Assembly: GCA_041655275.1 (NCBI GenBank)
Contig: JBBAFU010000013.1
Coordinates: 1-64,000 of the forward strand
DNA length: 64,000 bases
From: JAJYRX01 sp041655275
GTDB taxonomy: Bacteria; Pseudomonadota; Gammaproteobacteria; Burkholderiales; Burkholderiaceae_B
Direction: 5' to 3'
Below the pieces are notes generated by a model that made no database searches, was not told the DNA's origin, and worked only from the letters and a program-made list of their open reading frames with translations. The translations under genes and the position numbers were made by a program. Of this stretch, positions 32,635 through 41,194 are shown one piece after another. Positions within the stretch are counted from its first letter, which is position 1. Each line of letters starts with the position of its first letter.

Positions 32635-33229
32635 GCCCCGCCTGGGACATCAGCATGGCGGGCTCTATGCCGAGCTGCGACAGTGCCGCCTCGTAGCGCT
32701 GCTCGGCGGGCACGTCGAAGAGGATCTCCTGTGTGGCGTCAACATTGAGCCAGGCATTGCGCACGATCTCGCTCTCGAGCTGGCCCGCGCCCCAGCCTGC
32801 ATAACCCAGTGACACCATCAGGCGCGCCGGCCCCTGCCCCTGGGACACGTCCTGGAGCACGTCGCGCGATGTCGTGAGTGCCATGGGCCCCATGCGCACG
32901 CTGGAGGTATAGCTGCCCGAAGGCGTATGCAGCACGAAACCCCTGTCGGTCTGGACAGGGCCGCCGAAAAACACCGGCGCATCCTTGACCGGCCCGATTT
33001 CCAGGGCCAGATCCAGCTCTATGCGCTGCAGCAAGTCACCAACGGTGAGATCGGTGGGCCGGTTCACCACCAGACCCAGTGCGCCTTCTTCGGTATGTTC
33101 GCAGATATAGATGACCGTGTTGGCCAGTGAACCCCCGACCATGCCCGGCATGGCAAGCAGGAACTGACCGGCCAGGCTGACATGCGTTTCACCGGCGTCG
33201 AGATCTTTATGGTCCTTGGGGTTTGACAT
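32627..33229 (-). CDS. yqgE: YqgE/AlgH family protein (UPF0301)
   Basis: A 200-residue cytoplasmic protein of unknown biochemical function; Pseudomonas AlgH affects alginate production. The family blocks FLLAMPGMVGGSLANTVIYICEH (start trimmed to the core) and GALGLVVNRP are at the N-terminus, PVFFGGPVQTDRGFVLH in the middle and SLGYAGWGAGQLESE near 145. It lies 39 bases after rubredoxin and overlaps ruvX by 8 bases. Confidence 0.94.
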   Translation of the reverse strand: MSNPKDHKDLDAGETHVSLAGQFLLAMPGMVGGSLANTVIYICEHTEEGALGLVVNRPTDLTVGDLLQRIELDLALEIGPVKDAPVFFGGPVQTDRGFVLHTPSGSYTSSVRMGPMALTTSRDVLQDVSQGQGPARLMVSLGYAGWGAGQLESEIVRNAWLNVDATQEILFDVPAEQRYEAALSQLGIEPAMLMSQAGHA

Positions 33230-33268
33230 GACATTCTCCGCAATAGCGTTGGCCCCTGCGGATTGCGC

Positions 33269-33433
33269 TCAGATCTCGATCAGCTCGAAATCCTCCTTGC
33301 GCGCGCCGCATTCGGGGCATACCCAGTTTGGCGGTACATCTTCCCATTTGGTTCCCGGCGCAATGCCTTCTTCCGGGAGGCCCGCCTCCTCATCATATAT
33401 CCAGCCGCAAATCAGACACATCCAGGTACGCAT
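33269..33433 (-). CDS. rubA: rubredoxin
   Basis: A 54-residue one-iron electron carrier. The two iron-binding pairs are CLICG near 6-10 and CPECG near 39-43. WIYDEEAG and IAPGTKWEDVP are family text. The start MRTWMCL at 33433 is the common family start; an ATG at 33448 would add MSDLE, and neither has a clear ribosome-binding site. In relatives it sits next to thiD, as here (divergent). Possible partners include alkane or other monooxygenase systems or oxidative-stress enzymes; none is identified here. Confidence 0.95.
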   Translation of the reverse strand: MRTWMCLICGWIYDEEAGLPEEGIAPGTKWEDVPPNWVCPECGARKEDFELIEI

Positions 33434-33558
33434 TTCAAGATCACTCATTCTATGAAACCGTCTGCGGCCGGAAAGCCTTGTACAGACGTTCATGGATTAA
33501 AATGGAGGCCATCTTACTAAAATCAATGCCTGATGTTCACATTTTCCATCGAACATCG

Positions 33559-33590
33559 GCGAATTCACGCGAATTCATCTTGGAAATTCA
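33559..33590. repeat. three near-identical GCGAATTCA-type units
   Basis: GCGAATTCA occurs at 33559-33567 and 33569-33577, one helical turn apart, with a third imperfect copy GGAAATTCA at 33582-33590. They lie just before the preferred ThiD-like start at 33596, in the divergent rubA-thiD region. The spacing suits cooperative binding of a regulator, but no known factor is matched. Confidence 0.4.
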
Positions 33591-33595
33591 CCTTG

Positions 33596-34399
33596 GTGCA
33601 GGCACTCCAACCTTCTCTGGTTCTTATTTTCGGCCCGTTTGACCCAACCGGTGCCAGTAGCCTTCCGGCAGACGCGGTTACCTGCGCAGCCCTGGGCTGC
33701 CATGCGCTGGGTGCGCTCACCGCCACACTGGTGCGCGACAGCGCCGGTGTCGAGGACATCCAGCCCAGCCCGCCCGAGCTGCTGGACGACCAGGCGCGCT
33801 GCCTGCTCGAGGACATGCCCGTCAAGGCGCTCAAGATCGGACCGGTATACACCAGCGAGACGGTCAGCGTGATTGCGCAGATTGCGGCGGACTACAGCCA
33901 CCTGCCCCTGGTATTGCAGCCGGGGCATATTCCCTATGAGTCGCTGGCCGAAGATATCGACGCCGAGGATGCCCAGCTGGCACTGTTCGAACTGCTGCTG
34001 CCCCAGACCGATCTGGTGGTCACCCAGGGCAATATACTGGCCCGGTGGGCCAGCCAGGGCCTGCTGCCCGATGCCTCGGTCGAACAGGCAGGCGACGTCC
34101 TGTTCGAGCACGGTGCCGAGTGGCTGCTGGCCTGCGATCAGCCGCTGCGCCCCGGTCAGCAGGGTCATGTCCTGCTGGGCGCCGGTCATCAGGCACACAG
34201 CTGGCCCAGCGAGGGCATGCCCGCACGCGTGCTCGATACCGAAGGTCCCATCGCCTGCGCCATCACGGCGGAACTCGCCGCAGGTCACGCCATGCCCGTG
34301 GCCGTCGAGCGCGCCCTGCAAAGTGCGCAACCACTTCGCGCACGCCATTTCCAACCCGGCATGGGCCATCTGCTGCTTGATCGCAGCCAATCATCATGA
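33596..34399 (+). CDS. ThiD-like (hydroxymethylpyrimidine kinase family) protein, degenerate active site
   Basis: A 267-residue ribokinase-fold protein related to ThiD, which makes HMP-PP for thiamine. The N-terminus SLVLIFGPFDPTGASSLPAD is recognisable, as is ALKIGPVYTSE. Yet the segment corresponding to the ATP/anion-hole loop (HGTGCTLS in E. coli) reads DTEGPIACAIT, and the mid-protein VVLDPV-like and TPN-like stretches are altered (LVLQPGH, VVTQGN). Kinase activity is doubtful. The GTG at 33596 is preferred because family similarity begins there; an ATG at 33533 would add 21 residues of non-family sequence. Overlaps thiE by 4 bases. Confidence 0.75.
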   Translation: MQALQPSLVLIFGPFDPTGASSLPADAVTCAALGCHALGALTATLVRDSAGVEDIQPSPPELLDDQARCLLEDMPVKALKIGPVYTSETVSVIAQIAADYSHLPLVLQPGHIPYESLAEDIDAEDAQLALFELLLPQTDLVVTQGNILARWASQGLLPDASVEQAGDVLFEHGAEWLLACDQPLRPGQQGHVLLGAGHQAHSWPSEGMPARVLDTEGPIACAITAELAAGHAMPVAVERALQSAQPLRARHFQPGMGHLLLDRSQSS

Positions 34400-35052
34400 C
34401 TGACTCAATCCGCTTTCCCCGGGGGCTGTACGGCATCACCCCCGAATGGGACGATACCGACAGACTGCTGCATGCCATCGATCAGGCGGCCCGGGGTGGC
34501 ATGGTCGCCCTGCAATGGCGGCGCAAGCATCTCGATGCCGCCCAGGGCCTGGCACAGGCACGACGCATCCAGGATCACTGCCGTCAACTGGGTGTGCTAT
34601 GCATCATCAACGACGACTGGCGCCTGGCAGCCATGATCGATGCCGATGGCGTGCACGTCGGCCGTGATGACGGCACCATCGCCGACGCACGGCTGGCCCT
34701 GGGTGACGATAGAATCGTGGGCTCCTCGTGCTACAGCGATATCGAACGCGCACGGCAGGCCATCGACGCCGGGGTAGACTATATCGCCTTTGGCGCCGTC
34801 TATCCTTCCCCGATCAAGCCCGATGCCGTGCGTGTACCGCTGGAAGTGATCACACAGGCGCGCGCGCTTGTCGAAAACATCACCCCGGCCGGCGAACGGC
34901 GTGTGGCCATCTGCGCCATCGGCGGCATCACGCCCGGTAATGCCGCCCCCGTGGTGGCGGCCGGCGCCGACAGCCTGGCCCTGATCAGCGGGCTCTTCGA
35001 GGCCCCCGACATCCGCGCGGCCGCAGCCGCCTGCCAGGCACTCTACGCCTGA
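34396..35052 (+). CDS. thiE: thiamine phosphate synthase
   Basis: ThiE joins HMP-PP and THZ-P to thiamine phosphate. The 218-residue TIM barrel keeps the pyrophosphate and metal residues: LQWRRKH near 36, the Asn-Asp of INDDW near 73, the Asp in ADGVHVGRDD and AICAIGGI near 170. One loop differs: the Thr-x-Thr-Lys segment is PSPIKPD, with Thr replaced by Ser and Ile but Lys kept. It overlaps the ThiD-like gene and precedes hemL by 51 bases, with a hairpin between. Confidence 0.88.
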   Translation: MTDSIRFPRGLYGITPEWDDTDRLLHAIDQAARGGMVALQWRRKHLDAAQGLAQARRIQDHCRQLGVLCIINDDWRLAAMIDADGVHVGRDDGTIADARLALGDDRIVGSSCYSDIERARQAIDAGVDYIAFGAVYPSPIKPDAVRVPLEVITQARALVENITPAGERRVAICAIGGITPGNAAPVVAAGADSLALISGLFEAPDIRAAAAACQALYA

Positions 35053-35053
35053 C

Positions 35054-35070
35054 GGCCGGCAAACCCGGCC
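35054..35070 (+). other. hairpin between thiE and hemL
   Basis: GGCCGG and CCGGCC pair perfectly around a 5-base loop, directly after the thiE stop. A pyrimidine-rich stretch but no T run follows, so it may act as a weak attenuator or stabiliser. Confidence 0.35.
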
Positions 35071-35103
35071 TCTTCACATCAACTACTGTCTGAATCTACT
35101 GCC

Positions 35104-36393
35104 ATGTCACGCAATCCGGAACTTTTCGAACGCGCCTCCCGCCACATTCCCGGCGGTGTCAATTCACCCGTGCGCGCCTTTCGCTCCACCGGCGGCACGC
35201 CTCGATTCATCGCGCGCGCCGAAGGCCCCTGGCTGTGGGATGCCGACGGTACGCGCTATATCGACTATATCGGGTCCTGGGGCCCGGCCATCCTGGGCCA
35301 TGCCCATCCAAAGGTGGTCGAGGCCGTGCAGCAGGCCGCGGCCAGGGGCCTGTCCTTCGGCGCCCCCACCGAAGCGGAAATCCAGCTGGCGGAAACCATT
35401 TCCGGGCGGCTGCCGTCCATGGAGAAGCTGCGCCTGGTCAGCTCCGGCACCGAAGCAACCATGAGCGCCATCCGTCTGGCCCGGGGTGCCACGGGGCGCA
35501 ACAAGATCATCAAGTTCGAGGGCTGCTATCACGGCCACGCCGACAGCCTGCTCGTCAAGGCCGGCTCGGGCCTGCTCACATTCGGCAACCCCACATCGGC
35601 GGGCGTGCCTGCGGAATTCGTGCAGCACACCCTGGTGCTCGACTACAACAATCTGGACGCCATCGACAGGGCTTTCGAGGAACAGGGCGAAGACATTGCC
35701 TGCGTCATTCTGGAGCCCATTGCGGGCAACATGAATCTGGTGCGCCCCGTGCCCGGCTTCCTGGAAAAAGTGCGCGAACGCTGCACCCGGCACGGCGCCC
35801 TGCTCATCTTCGACGAAGTCATGACGGGTTTCCGTGTCGGACCGCAAGGCGTTCAGGGACTGACGGGCATCACGCCGGACCTGACGACGCTCGCCAAGGT
35901 CATCGGCGGCGGCATGCCGGTGGGCGCCTTCGGCGGCCGCGCGGACATCATGGATCACATCGCGCCCCTGGGCGCCGTCTATCAGGCGGGCACGCTCTCA
36001 GGCAACCCCGTGGCCGTGGCCGCCGGTCTGGCCACGCTGGAGCTCGTCGGCGAGCCCGGCTTCTACGAGCGTCTGGGCGCACAGACGCAACGCCTGGCCC
36101 AGGGCCTCACGGAAAGGGCGAATGCGGTGGGCATCAGCCTGTGCGCCGATGCCGTGGGCGGCATGTTCGGCATCTACTTCACGCCCGACATCCCCACCAG
36201 CTTCGCCGAAGTCTCGGCGGCCGACACGGCAATGTTCAACCGCTTCTTCCACGGCATGCTCGAGGCCGGCGTCCACCTGGCCCCGTCCGCTTTCGAGGCG
36301 GGCTTCGTCTCGGCAGCCCACGATGATGCCATCATCGACGAAACCCTGGATCATGCCGAAGCCGTGCTCGCCCGGCTGGTGACGGAGCGTTAG
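35104..36393 (+). CDS. hemL: glutamate-1-semialdehyde 2,1-aminomutase
   Basis: HemL converts glutamate-1-semialdehyde to 5-aminolevulinate in the C5 haem pathway. The 429-residue PLP enzyme has NSPVRAFRSTGGTP near 18-31, SSGTEATMSAIRLARG near 117, the PLP Asp in LIFDEVMTGFR and the Schiff-base Lys265 in TLAKVIGGGMPVGAFGG. All expected positions are intact. Its stop overlaps the convergent acid-CoA ligase by 4 bases. Confidence 0.98.
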   Translation: MSRNPELFERASRHIPGGVNSPVRAFRSTGGTPRFIARAEGPWLWDADGTRYIDYIGSWGPAILGHAHPKVVEAVQQAAARGLSFGAPTEAEIQLAETISGRLPSMEKLRLVSSGTEATMSAIRLARGATGRNKIIKFEGCYHGHADSLLVKAGSGLLTFGNPTSAGVPAEFVQHTLVLDYNNLDAIDRAFEEQGEDIACVILEPIAGNMNLVRPVPGFLEKVRERCTRHGALLIFDEVMTGFRVGPQGVQGLTGITPDLTTLAKVIGGGMPVGAFGGRADIMDHIAPLGAVYQAGTLSGNPVAVAAGLATLELVGEPGFYERLGAQTQRLAQGLTERANAVGISLCADAVGGMFGIYFTPDIPTSFAEVSAADTAMFNRFFHGMLEAGVHLAPSAFEAGFVSAAHDDAIIDETLDHAEAVLARLVTER

Positions 36394-38048
36394 CCGGGGC
36401 GGTTGGGATTATCTGCATCTCGCAGCGCAAAACGCTGCAGCTTGCCGGTCGGGCTGCGCGGCAGCCGGTCGACGAAGGTAATCGCCCGCGGGTATTTGTA
36501 CGGCGCAACGCAGCGTCGTGCATGCGCCTGAAGCTGCAGGGCCATCTCGCTTCCGGGCGTCCAGCCCGGATGCAATACCACGAAGGCATGGACGATGGTG
36601 CCGCGCAGCGGATGCGGGCGCCCCACGACGGCGCACTCTGCAACCGCCTCGTGACTCAACAGGGCATCCTCGACTTCAGGTGCCGCAATGCTGTAGCCGG
36701 CCGAGACAATGATGTCGTCATTGCGCGCCTGATAATGGAAATAGCCGTCCTCGTCACAGAACAGGCGATCACCGGTCAGGTTCCAGCCCTGCTGGACATA
36801 TTCCGTCTGGCGTGCATCCGCCAGATAACGGCAACCGGTGGGCCCGCGCACGGCCAGACGCCCCACCGTGCCCGGCGGCACGGACTGCATCTGCGCATCG
36901 ACCACCCGCGCCTCGTAGCCGGGAACGACGCGCCCGATGGCACCGCGACGTACCGCATCGGGCGCACTGGCGATATAGATATGCATCATCTCGGTGCCGC
37001 CGATACCGTCCAGCATCTCGATGCCGCTCGCCTGCTTCCACAGACGGCGCGTGGCATCGGGCAGGGCTTCGCCGGCCGAGACGCACAGGCGCAGGCTGGG
37101 CAGCCCGCCTTCCGGCATGTTCGCCGCCATCTGGCGGTACAGCGTGGGCGGGCCGAACAGCGTCGTCACGCCCAGTGTGCGAATCTGCGCCATCAGCACC
37201 TCAGGCCCCTCGTGCCCCACCAGCGCCGTCGAAGCGCCGGCATGCAGGGGAAAGCACAGCAGCCCGCCCAGACCAAAGGTGAAGGCCAGCGGCGGCGTGC
37301 CGATGACGATGTCATCGGGCACCAGACGCAGCACATGCCGGCCAAAGGTATCGCACATGGCAAGGATGTCGCGGTGAAAATGCAGGCAGGCCTTGGGCTC
37401 GCCCGTAGTGCCGCTGGTAAAGGCAATCAGGCAGACATCGTCGCCGGCCGTATCGCAGGCGCTGAACGTGGCCGGCATGGCGGGCAGCAGGGCTTCCAGA
37501 CCCTCGTCGGCAGCACCGCCAAAGCCAAGAATGCCTCCGGGCGGGATATCGGACTGCCCAGGAACGGCACAGGCGGCCTGCAGTTCCCCGAGCAGCGAAG
37601 TTTCGCACAGGGCGGCCTGTACCCTCGCCTTGTCCATGATGATGCGCAGCTCGCTGCGGCGCAGCATCGGCATGGTGGGCACGGTCACCAGCCCGGCCTT
37701 GACCGCAGCCAGCCAGGCGGCCGCCATGAGGGGGCTGTTGCGACCGCGCAGCAGCAGGCGATTGCCCGGCACCAGCCCCATGGGACCCACCAGCACATGG
37801 GCAATGCGATCGACAAGCCGCACAAGCGCCTGATAGCTCAGGGTGTGCTCGCGCCCCTCCTCGAGCCAGCGAAACGCAATGCGTTCGCGCCAGGCCCGGT
37901 GAGCGTCGGTCTCGAGCAATGCCGTGGCGGCATTCAGCCGGGGCGCCATGGTCGTGTCGGGCAGGCCGTCGAAAAGAAAGACCGGCCACTGCGCGCGCGG
38001 CGGCAGGTGATCGCGGGTGAAAGTATCGATATGGGCACTCGCTTGCAT
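36390..38048 (-). CDS. aryl acid-CoA ligase (2-aminobenzoate/benzoate-CoA ligase type)
   Basis: A 552-residue ANL-family enzyme expected to activate an aromatic acid to its CoA ester using ATP. The P-loop is AFTSGTTGEPKACLHF near 190-205; later motifs are MLDGIGGTEMMH, LTGDRLFCDEDGYFHYQARNDDIIVSAGY and the C-terminal Lys motif PRSPTGKLQRF. ATG at 38048 has GAGG 6 bases upstream. It starts 17 bases after the flavin hydroxylase/reductase stop, so they form an operon. The pairing points to 2-aminobenzoate or salicylate; relatives in this context are annotated either way, and sequence alone does not decide. Confidence 0.85.
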   Translation of the reverse strand: MQASAHIDTFTRDHLPPRAQWPVFLFDGLPDTTMAPRLNAATALLETDAHRAWRERIAFRWLEEGREHTLSYQALVRLVDRIAHVLVGPMGLVPGNRLLLRGRNSPLMAAAWLAAVKAGLVTVPTMPMLRRSELRIIMDKARVQAALCETSLLGELQAACAVPGQSDIPPGGILGFGGAADEGLEALLPAMPATFSACDTAGDDVCLIAFTSGTTGEPKACLHFHRDILAMCDTFGRHVLRLVPDDIVIGTPPLAFTFGLGGLLCFPLHAGASTALVGHEGPEVLMAQIRTLGVTTLFGPPTLYRQMAANMPEGGLPSLRLCVSAGEALPDATRRLWKQASGIEMLDGIGGTEMMHIYIASAPDAVRRGAIGRVVPGYEARVVDAQMQSVPPGTVGRLAVRGPTGCRYLADARQTEYVQQGWNLTGDRLFCDEDGYFHYQARNDDIIVSAGYSIAAPEVEDALLSHEAVAECAVVGRPHPLRGTIVHAFVVLHPGWTPGSEMALQLQAHARRCVAPYKYPRAITFVDRLPRSPTGKLQRFALRDADNPNRPG

Positions 38049-38065
38049 CGGCATCCTCGAACGTG

Positions 38066-40393
38066 TCAGTCCTCGCGCTCCCCGGCATGTGCGCGCACCG
38101 CCAGAGACTCGAGCTGACGCTGTCCGGCCCGGTACTGCACGGGCCATTCCACCCCCTGTGCGCCCAGGCGCGCCGACTCGCGCAATGTCCAGGCCGCGTC
38201 GGCCAGATGGGGGCGCGCCAGCGCACACAGATCGGCCCGGCCGGCGGCAATGATGGTATTCACCTGATCGGCATCCGTGATTGCACCCACGGCAATCGAG
38301 GGTACCCCCGCCTGATTGCGCACGCGATCGGCCAGCGGCGTCTGATACAGACGCCCGTATTCGGGCTGCTGCGCCGGACTGACCTGGCCCGACGAGCAAT
38401 CCACCATATCCGCACCGGCGGCATGGAAGCAGCGCGCCATCCGGACGGCATCTTCCGGCTGCGTGCCCCCTTCGACCCAGTCATGGGCCGAGATGCGCAC
38501 TGACATCGGCAGGTGGGCAGGCCAGACGGCGCGCATGGCCGCAAAGACTTCAAGCGGGTAGCGCAGGCGGTTTTCAAGACTGCCGCCGTAGGCATCGCTG
38601 CGCCGGTTGGTGAGCGGCGACAGGAAGCTGGACAGCAGGTAGCCATGGGCGCAATGCAGCTCCAGCCAGTCGAAACCGGCGTTTGCCGCGCGCCGCGTGG
38701 CCGCGACGAAATCATCCCGGATCGCGTCCATCTGTGCACGTGTGAGGGCCCGGGGTGTCTGGGACAGGCCCTCGATATACGGTAGCGCAGAAGCCGACAC
38801 CAGCGGCCAGGCGCCCTCTTCCAGCGGCAGATCCGCCGCCTCCCAGCCCGGTCGCGTCGCCCCCTTGCGGCCGGCATGGCCCAGCTGCATGCCCAGCGCA
38901 GCCGGACTGTGCGCATGCACGAAGTCGACAATACGCCGGAAGGCGGCGCCCTGCGCATCGTTCCACAGGCCGGGACAGGCCGGCGTGATGCGCGCCTCGG
39001 GCGATATGGCCGTCATTTCCACCATGACCAGCCCCGCCCCGCCCATGGCACGGCTGCCCAGATGCACCAGATGGAAGTCGCCCGGAACCCCGTCTCTTGC
39101 AGAGTACATGGCCATGGGCGAGACCACAATACGGTTGCGCAGACGGACGCTGCGCACCACCCAGGGCAGATGCATGGGCAAGGGTGCGGGCGCATCCGGC
39201 GACGGCGACAGCCCGGCCTGCATTGCCAGGCGGCGCTCGTGGGCGTCCAGCCAGGCGGCATCGCGCCGGCGCAGGCCCTCGTGCGAGATGCGCTGGGAGC
39301 GAGTCAGCAGGGAATAGGCAAACTGGCCGGGTTCGAGGCGCGCGTGCCAGGCCACGCTTTCGAACCATTGCCTGGAGTTGCGTGCGGCATTGCGCAGGCG
39401 CAGCGCCTGCGTGCGCCGCGCATGCTCATACCCGCCAAGGGCCGCCGTCAGCGTCGTATCCGGCCGGCACAGGGCCGCCTGCAGGGCCATGGCGTCACCC
39501 ATGGCCAGAGACGTGCCCGAACCAATGGAAAAATGCGCTGTGTGCGCGGCATCGCCCATCAGAACCACCGGCACGCAACGTCCGTCGGGCATATCGGGAT
39601 GGTGCACCCAATGCTCGCACTCCAGCGTGACAAAGCACTGCCACTGCCGTACATCCTGGGCGCCGGCAAGCAGGGGCTGATCCCCCAGCCATGGGCGAAA
39701 CAGCGCCTGGCAGGTGTCGAGCACCTCCTGTTGACTCATGCGGTCCAGCCCGGCTGCACGCCAGGTGGCTTGCGGCGTCTCGACGATGAAAGTGGAAAGG
39801 CCCGGGGCAAAAGGGTAGGCGTGAGCCTGGAACCAGCCCGAAGGCGTTTCGACGAAGATAAAGGTAAACGCATCCAGGGTCTTGCGCGTGCCCAGCCACA
39901 GGTAGCGACAATCGCCGCGCTGGAACCGTGGGCCATAGGCTTGGGCATGGCGCTCGCGAACACTGCTGCCCGCACCATCGGCGGCAACGACCAGGTCGGC
40001 CTGCCATTGCTGTGCCGCCAGGGCGACGTCAGTCACCGCCGTGCCGTGCACAAGCTCCACACCCAGCTCACGGCAGCGGTCCTCCAGAATGCTGATCAGG
40101 CGACGGCGGCCAATGCCGCTGAAGCCATGGCCGGCCACCCGCTGATGACTGTCCCTGAAATGGATATCGATCTCGTCCCAGTGACACAGGGCGGCATCGA
40201 TGCGCGCTGCGGATTCCGGATCGGCACTGCGCAAGGCGGCGCGCGCTGCTTCCGAGAACACCAGCCCCCAACCCTTGCGCTGGTCCTGATGCTGGCGCTC
40301 CAGCACACGCACGGCGATGTCGGGCCGGGCGCGCCTGAGCAGCGCGGCAAAGTACAGGCCGGCCGGCCCTCCCCCGATGCACAGCACTCTCAT
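38066..40393 (-). CDS. fused aryl-CoA flavin monooxygenase / old-yellow-enzyme reductase
   Basis: A 775-residue two-domain flavoprotein. Residues about 1-380 are a class A flavin hydroxylase (FAD motif GGGPAGLYFAAL near 7-18, DG motif VVAADGAGSSVR near 143, second FAD motif VLMGDAAHTAHFSIGSG near 285). Residues about 395-770 are an old-yellow-enzyme FMN reductase (RNRIVVSPMAMYSARDG, GMQLGHAGRKG, HCAHGYLLSSFLSPLTNRR). The combination is that of 2-aminobenzoyl-CoA monooxygenase/reductase from Azoarcus evansii and salicylyl-CoA 5-hydroxylase. It would hydroxylate and partly reduce the ring of the CoA ester made by the ligase downstream. Start at 40393 is the flavin-motif start. Confidence 0.88.
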   Translation of the reverse strand: MRVLCIGGGPAGLYFAALLRRARPDIAVRVLERQHQDQRKGWGLVFSEAARAALRSADPESAARIDAALCHWDEIDIHFRDSHQRVAGHGFSGIGRRRLISILEDRCRELGVELVHGTAVTDVALAAQQWQADLVVAADGAGSSVRERHAQAYGPRFQRGDCRYLWLGTRKTLDAFTFIFVETPSGWFQAHAYPFAPGLSTFIVETPQATWRAAGLDRMSQQEVLDTCQALFRPWLGDQPLLAGAQDVRQWQCFVTLECEHWVHHPDMPDGRCVPVVLMGDAAHTAHFSIGSGTSLAMGDAMALQAALCRPDTTLTAALGGYEHARRTQALRLRNAARNSRQWFESVAWHARLEPGQFAYSLLTRSQRISHEGLRRRDAAWLDAHERRLAMQAGLSPSPDAPAPLPMHLPWVVRSVRLRNRIVVSPMAMYSARDGVPGDFHLVHLGSRAMGGAGLVMVEMTAISPEARITPACPGLWNDAQGAAFRRIVDFVHAHSPAALGMQLGHAGRKGATRPGWEAADLPLEEGAWPLVSASALPYIEGLSQTPRALTRAQMDAIRDDFVAATRRAANAGFDWLELHCAHGYLLSSFLSPLTNRRSDAYGGSLENRLRYPLEVFAAMRAVWPAHLPMSVRISAHDWVEGGTQPEDAVRMARCFHAAGADMVDCSSGQVSPAQQPEYGRLYQTPLADRVRNQAGVPSIAVGAITDADQVNTIIAAGRADLCALARPHLADAAWTLRESARLGAQGVEWPVQYRAGQRQLESLAVRAHAGERED

Positions 40394-40455
40394 GACGCAA
40401 ACCCCGCTGCGCATGCGCCCGCCGGCAGAATCGCTTGATTCTCAAATATTTCGCA

Positions 40456-40484
40456 TTGACTTGATCTAGCTAAAGGAATACGCT
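40456..40484 (+). promoter_or_regulatory. possible MarR-gene promoter and operator
   Basis: TTGACT at 40456-40461 and TACGCT at 40479-40484 are 17 bases apart, a moderate sigma-70-like pair. The palindrome TAGCTA at 40467-40472 lies in the spacer and could be a MarR operator half-site. The gap 40394-40606 is clearly AT-richer than its neighbours and separates two divergent genes. Weak evidence only. Confidence 0.25.
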
Positions 40485-40606
40485 CTGATCGCCGACTATG
40501 ATGTTCTTCAAGATTAAAATTATTATTGGGTTCCGAGCGGTTACGGCCTGCGCATTGAACCGTGCATCGGGCCGGACATCGACCCGCGTACTGACTAGGA
40601 CATCGC

Positions 40607-41125
40607 ATGAACGGCATCATCGACTCTGACGTGGTATCAAAGGATTTTCCCGATCTGGAAAGCCGCACTGTACCCGACGATCATCAGGATCTGCGCCTGT
40701 GGCTGCGCATGCTGAGCTGTTGCAACCTGATAGAAGGCGAAGTACGCAGTCGGCTGCGTTCCAGTTTCGGTACCACCCTGCCACGATTCGACATGATGGC
40801 ACAGTTGCAGCGCGTCCCGCAAGGCATGAAGATGAGCGAGCTTTCGCGCCGCATGATGGTCACCAACGGCAACATCACGGGCATCACCGATCAGCTCGAA
40901 AAGGAAGGCCTGGTCGAGCGCGTCAAGGTTGCCACCGATCGCCGCAGCTCTCTCATCCGCCTCACGCCCAGCGGCCGCAGAACTTTCGCTAAAATGGCGC
41001 AGGCGCATGAACGGTGGATACGCAGCATGTTTTCGGGGCTGCCCGAATCAGACCGCGTTGAGCTGTTCAACACGCTGGGTGAACTCAAGGTCTCGATCCG
41101 CCCGCAGCTCGGTATCCGACATTAG
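40607..41125 (+). CDS. MarR-family transcriptional regulator
   Basis: A 172-residue winged-helix protein. The DNA-binding part spans about 60-120 with MSELSRRMMVTNGNITGITDQLE as recognition region (core cited only) and the wing ATDRRSSLIRLTPSGRR near 105-121. It lacks the Cys residues of redox sensors and is likely to sense an aromatic acid or its CoA ester. AGGA lies 8 bases before the ATG at 40607. It is divergent from the aryl-CoA operon, so it probably controls that operon and itself. Divergence and family make this a sound inference, not a proof. Confidence 0.88.
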   Translation: MNGIIDSDVVSKDFPDLESRTVPDDHQDLRLWLRMLSCCNLIEGEVRSRLRSSFGTTLPRFDMMAQLQRVPQGMKMSELSRRMMVTNGNITGITDQLEKEGLVERVKVATDRRSSLIRLTPSGRRTFAKMAQAHERWIRSMFSGLPESDRVELFNTLGELKVSIRPQLGIRH

Positions 41126-41194
41126 ATACGGTCGGCCAGGCCTGCAGGCGTGCATGACCACCAAGCCAACATGCCTACAGGACTTCGCATCACC

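Noticed and set aside
33239..33267. CGCAAT...ATTGCG stem between rubredoxin and yqgE as a terminator
   Set aside because: A long loop, no T run and an operon-like gap; the genes are likely co-transcribed.
33533..33595. ATG start giving 21 extra residues for the ThiD-like protein
   Set aside because: The added residues are not family-like and overlie repeated AT-rich sequence; kept only as an alternative.
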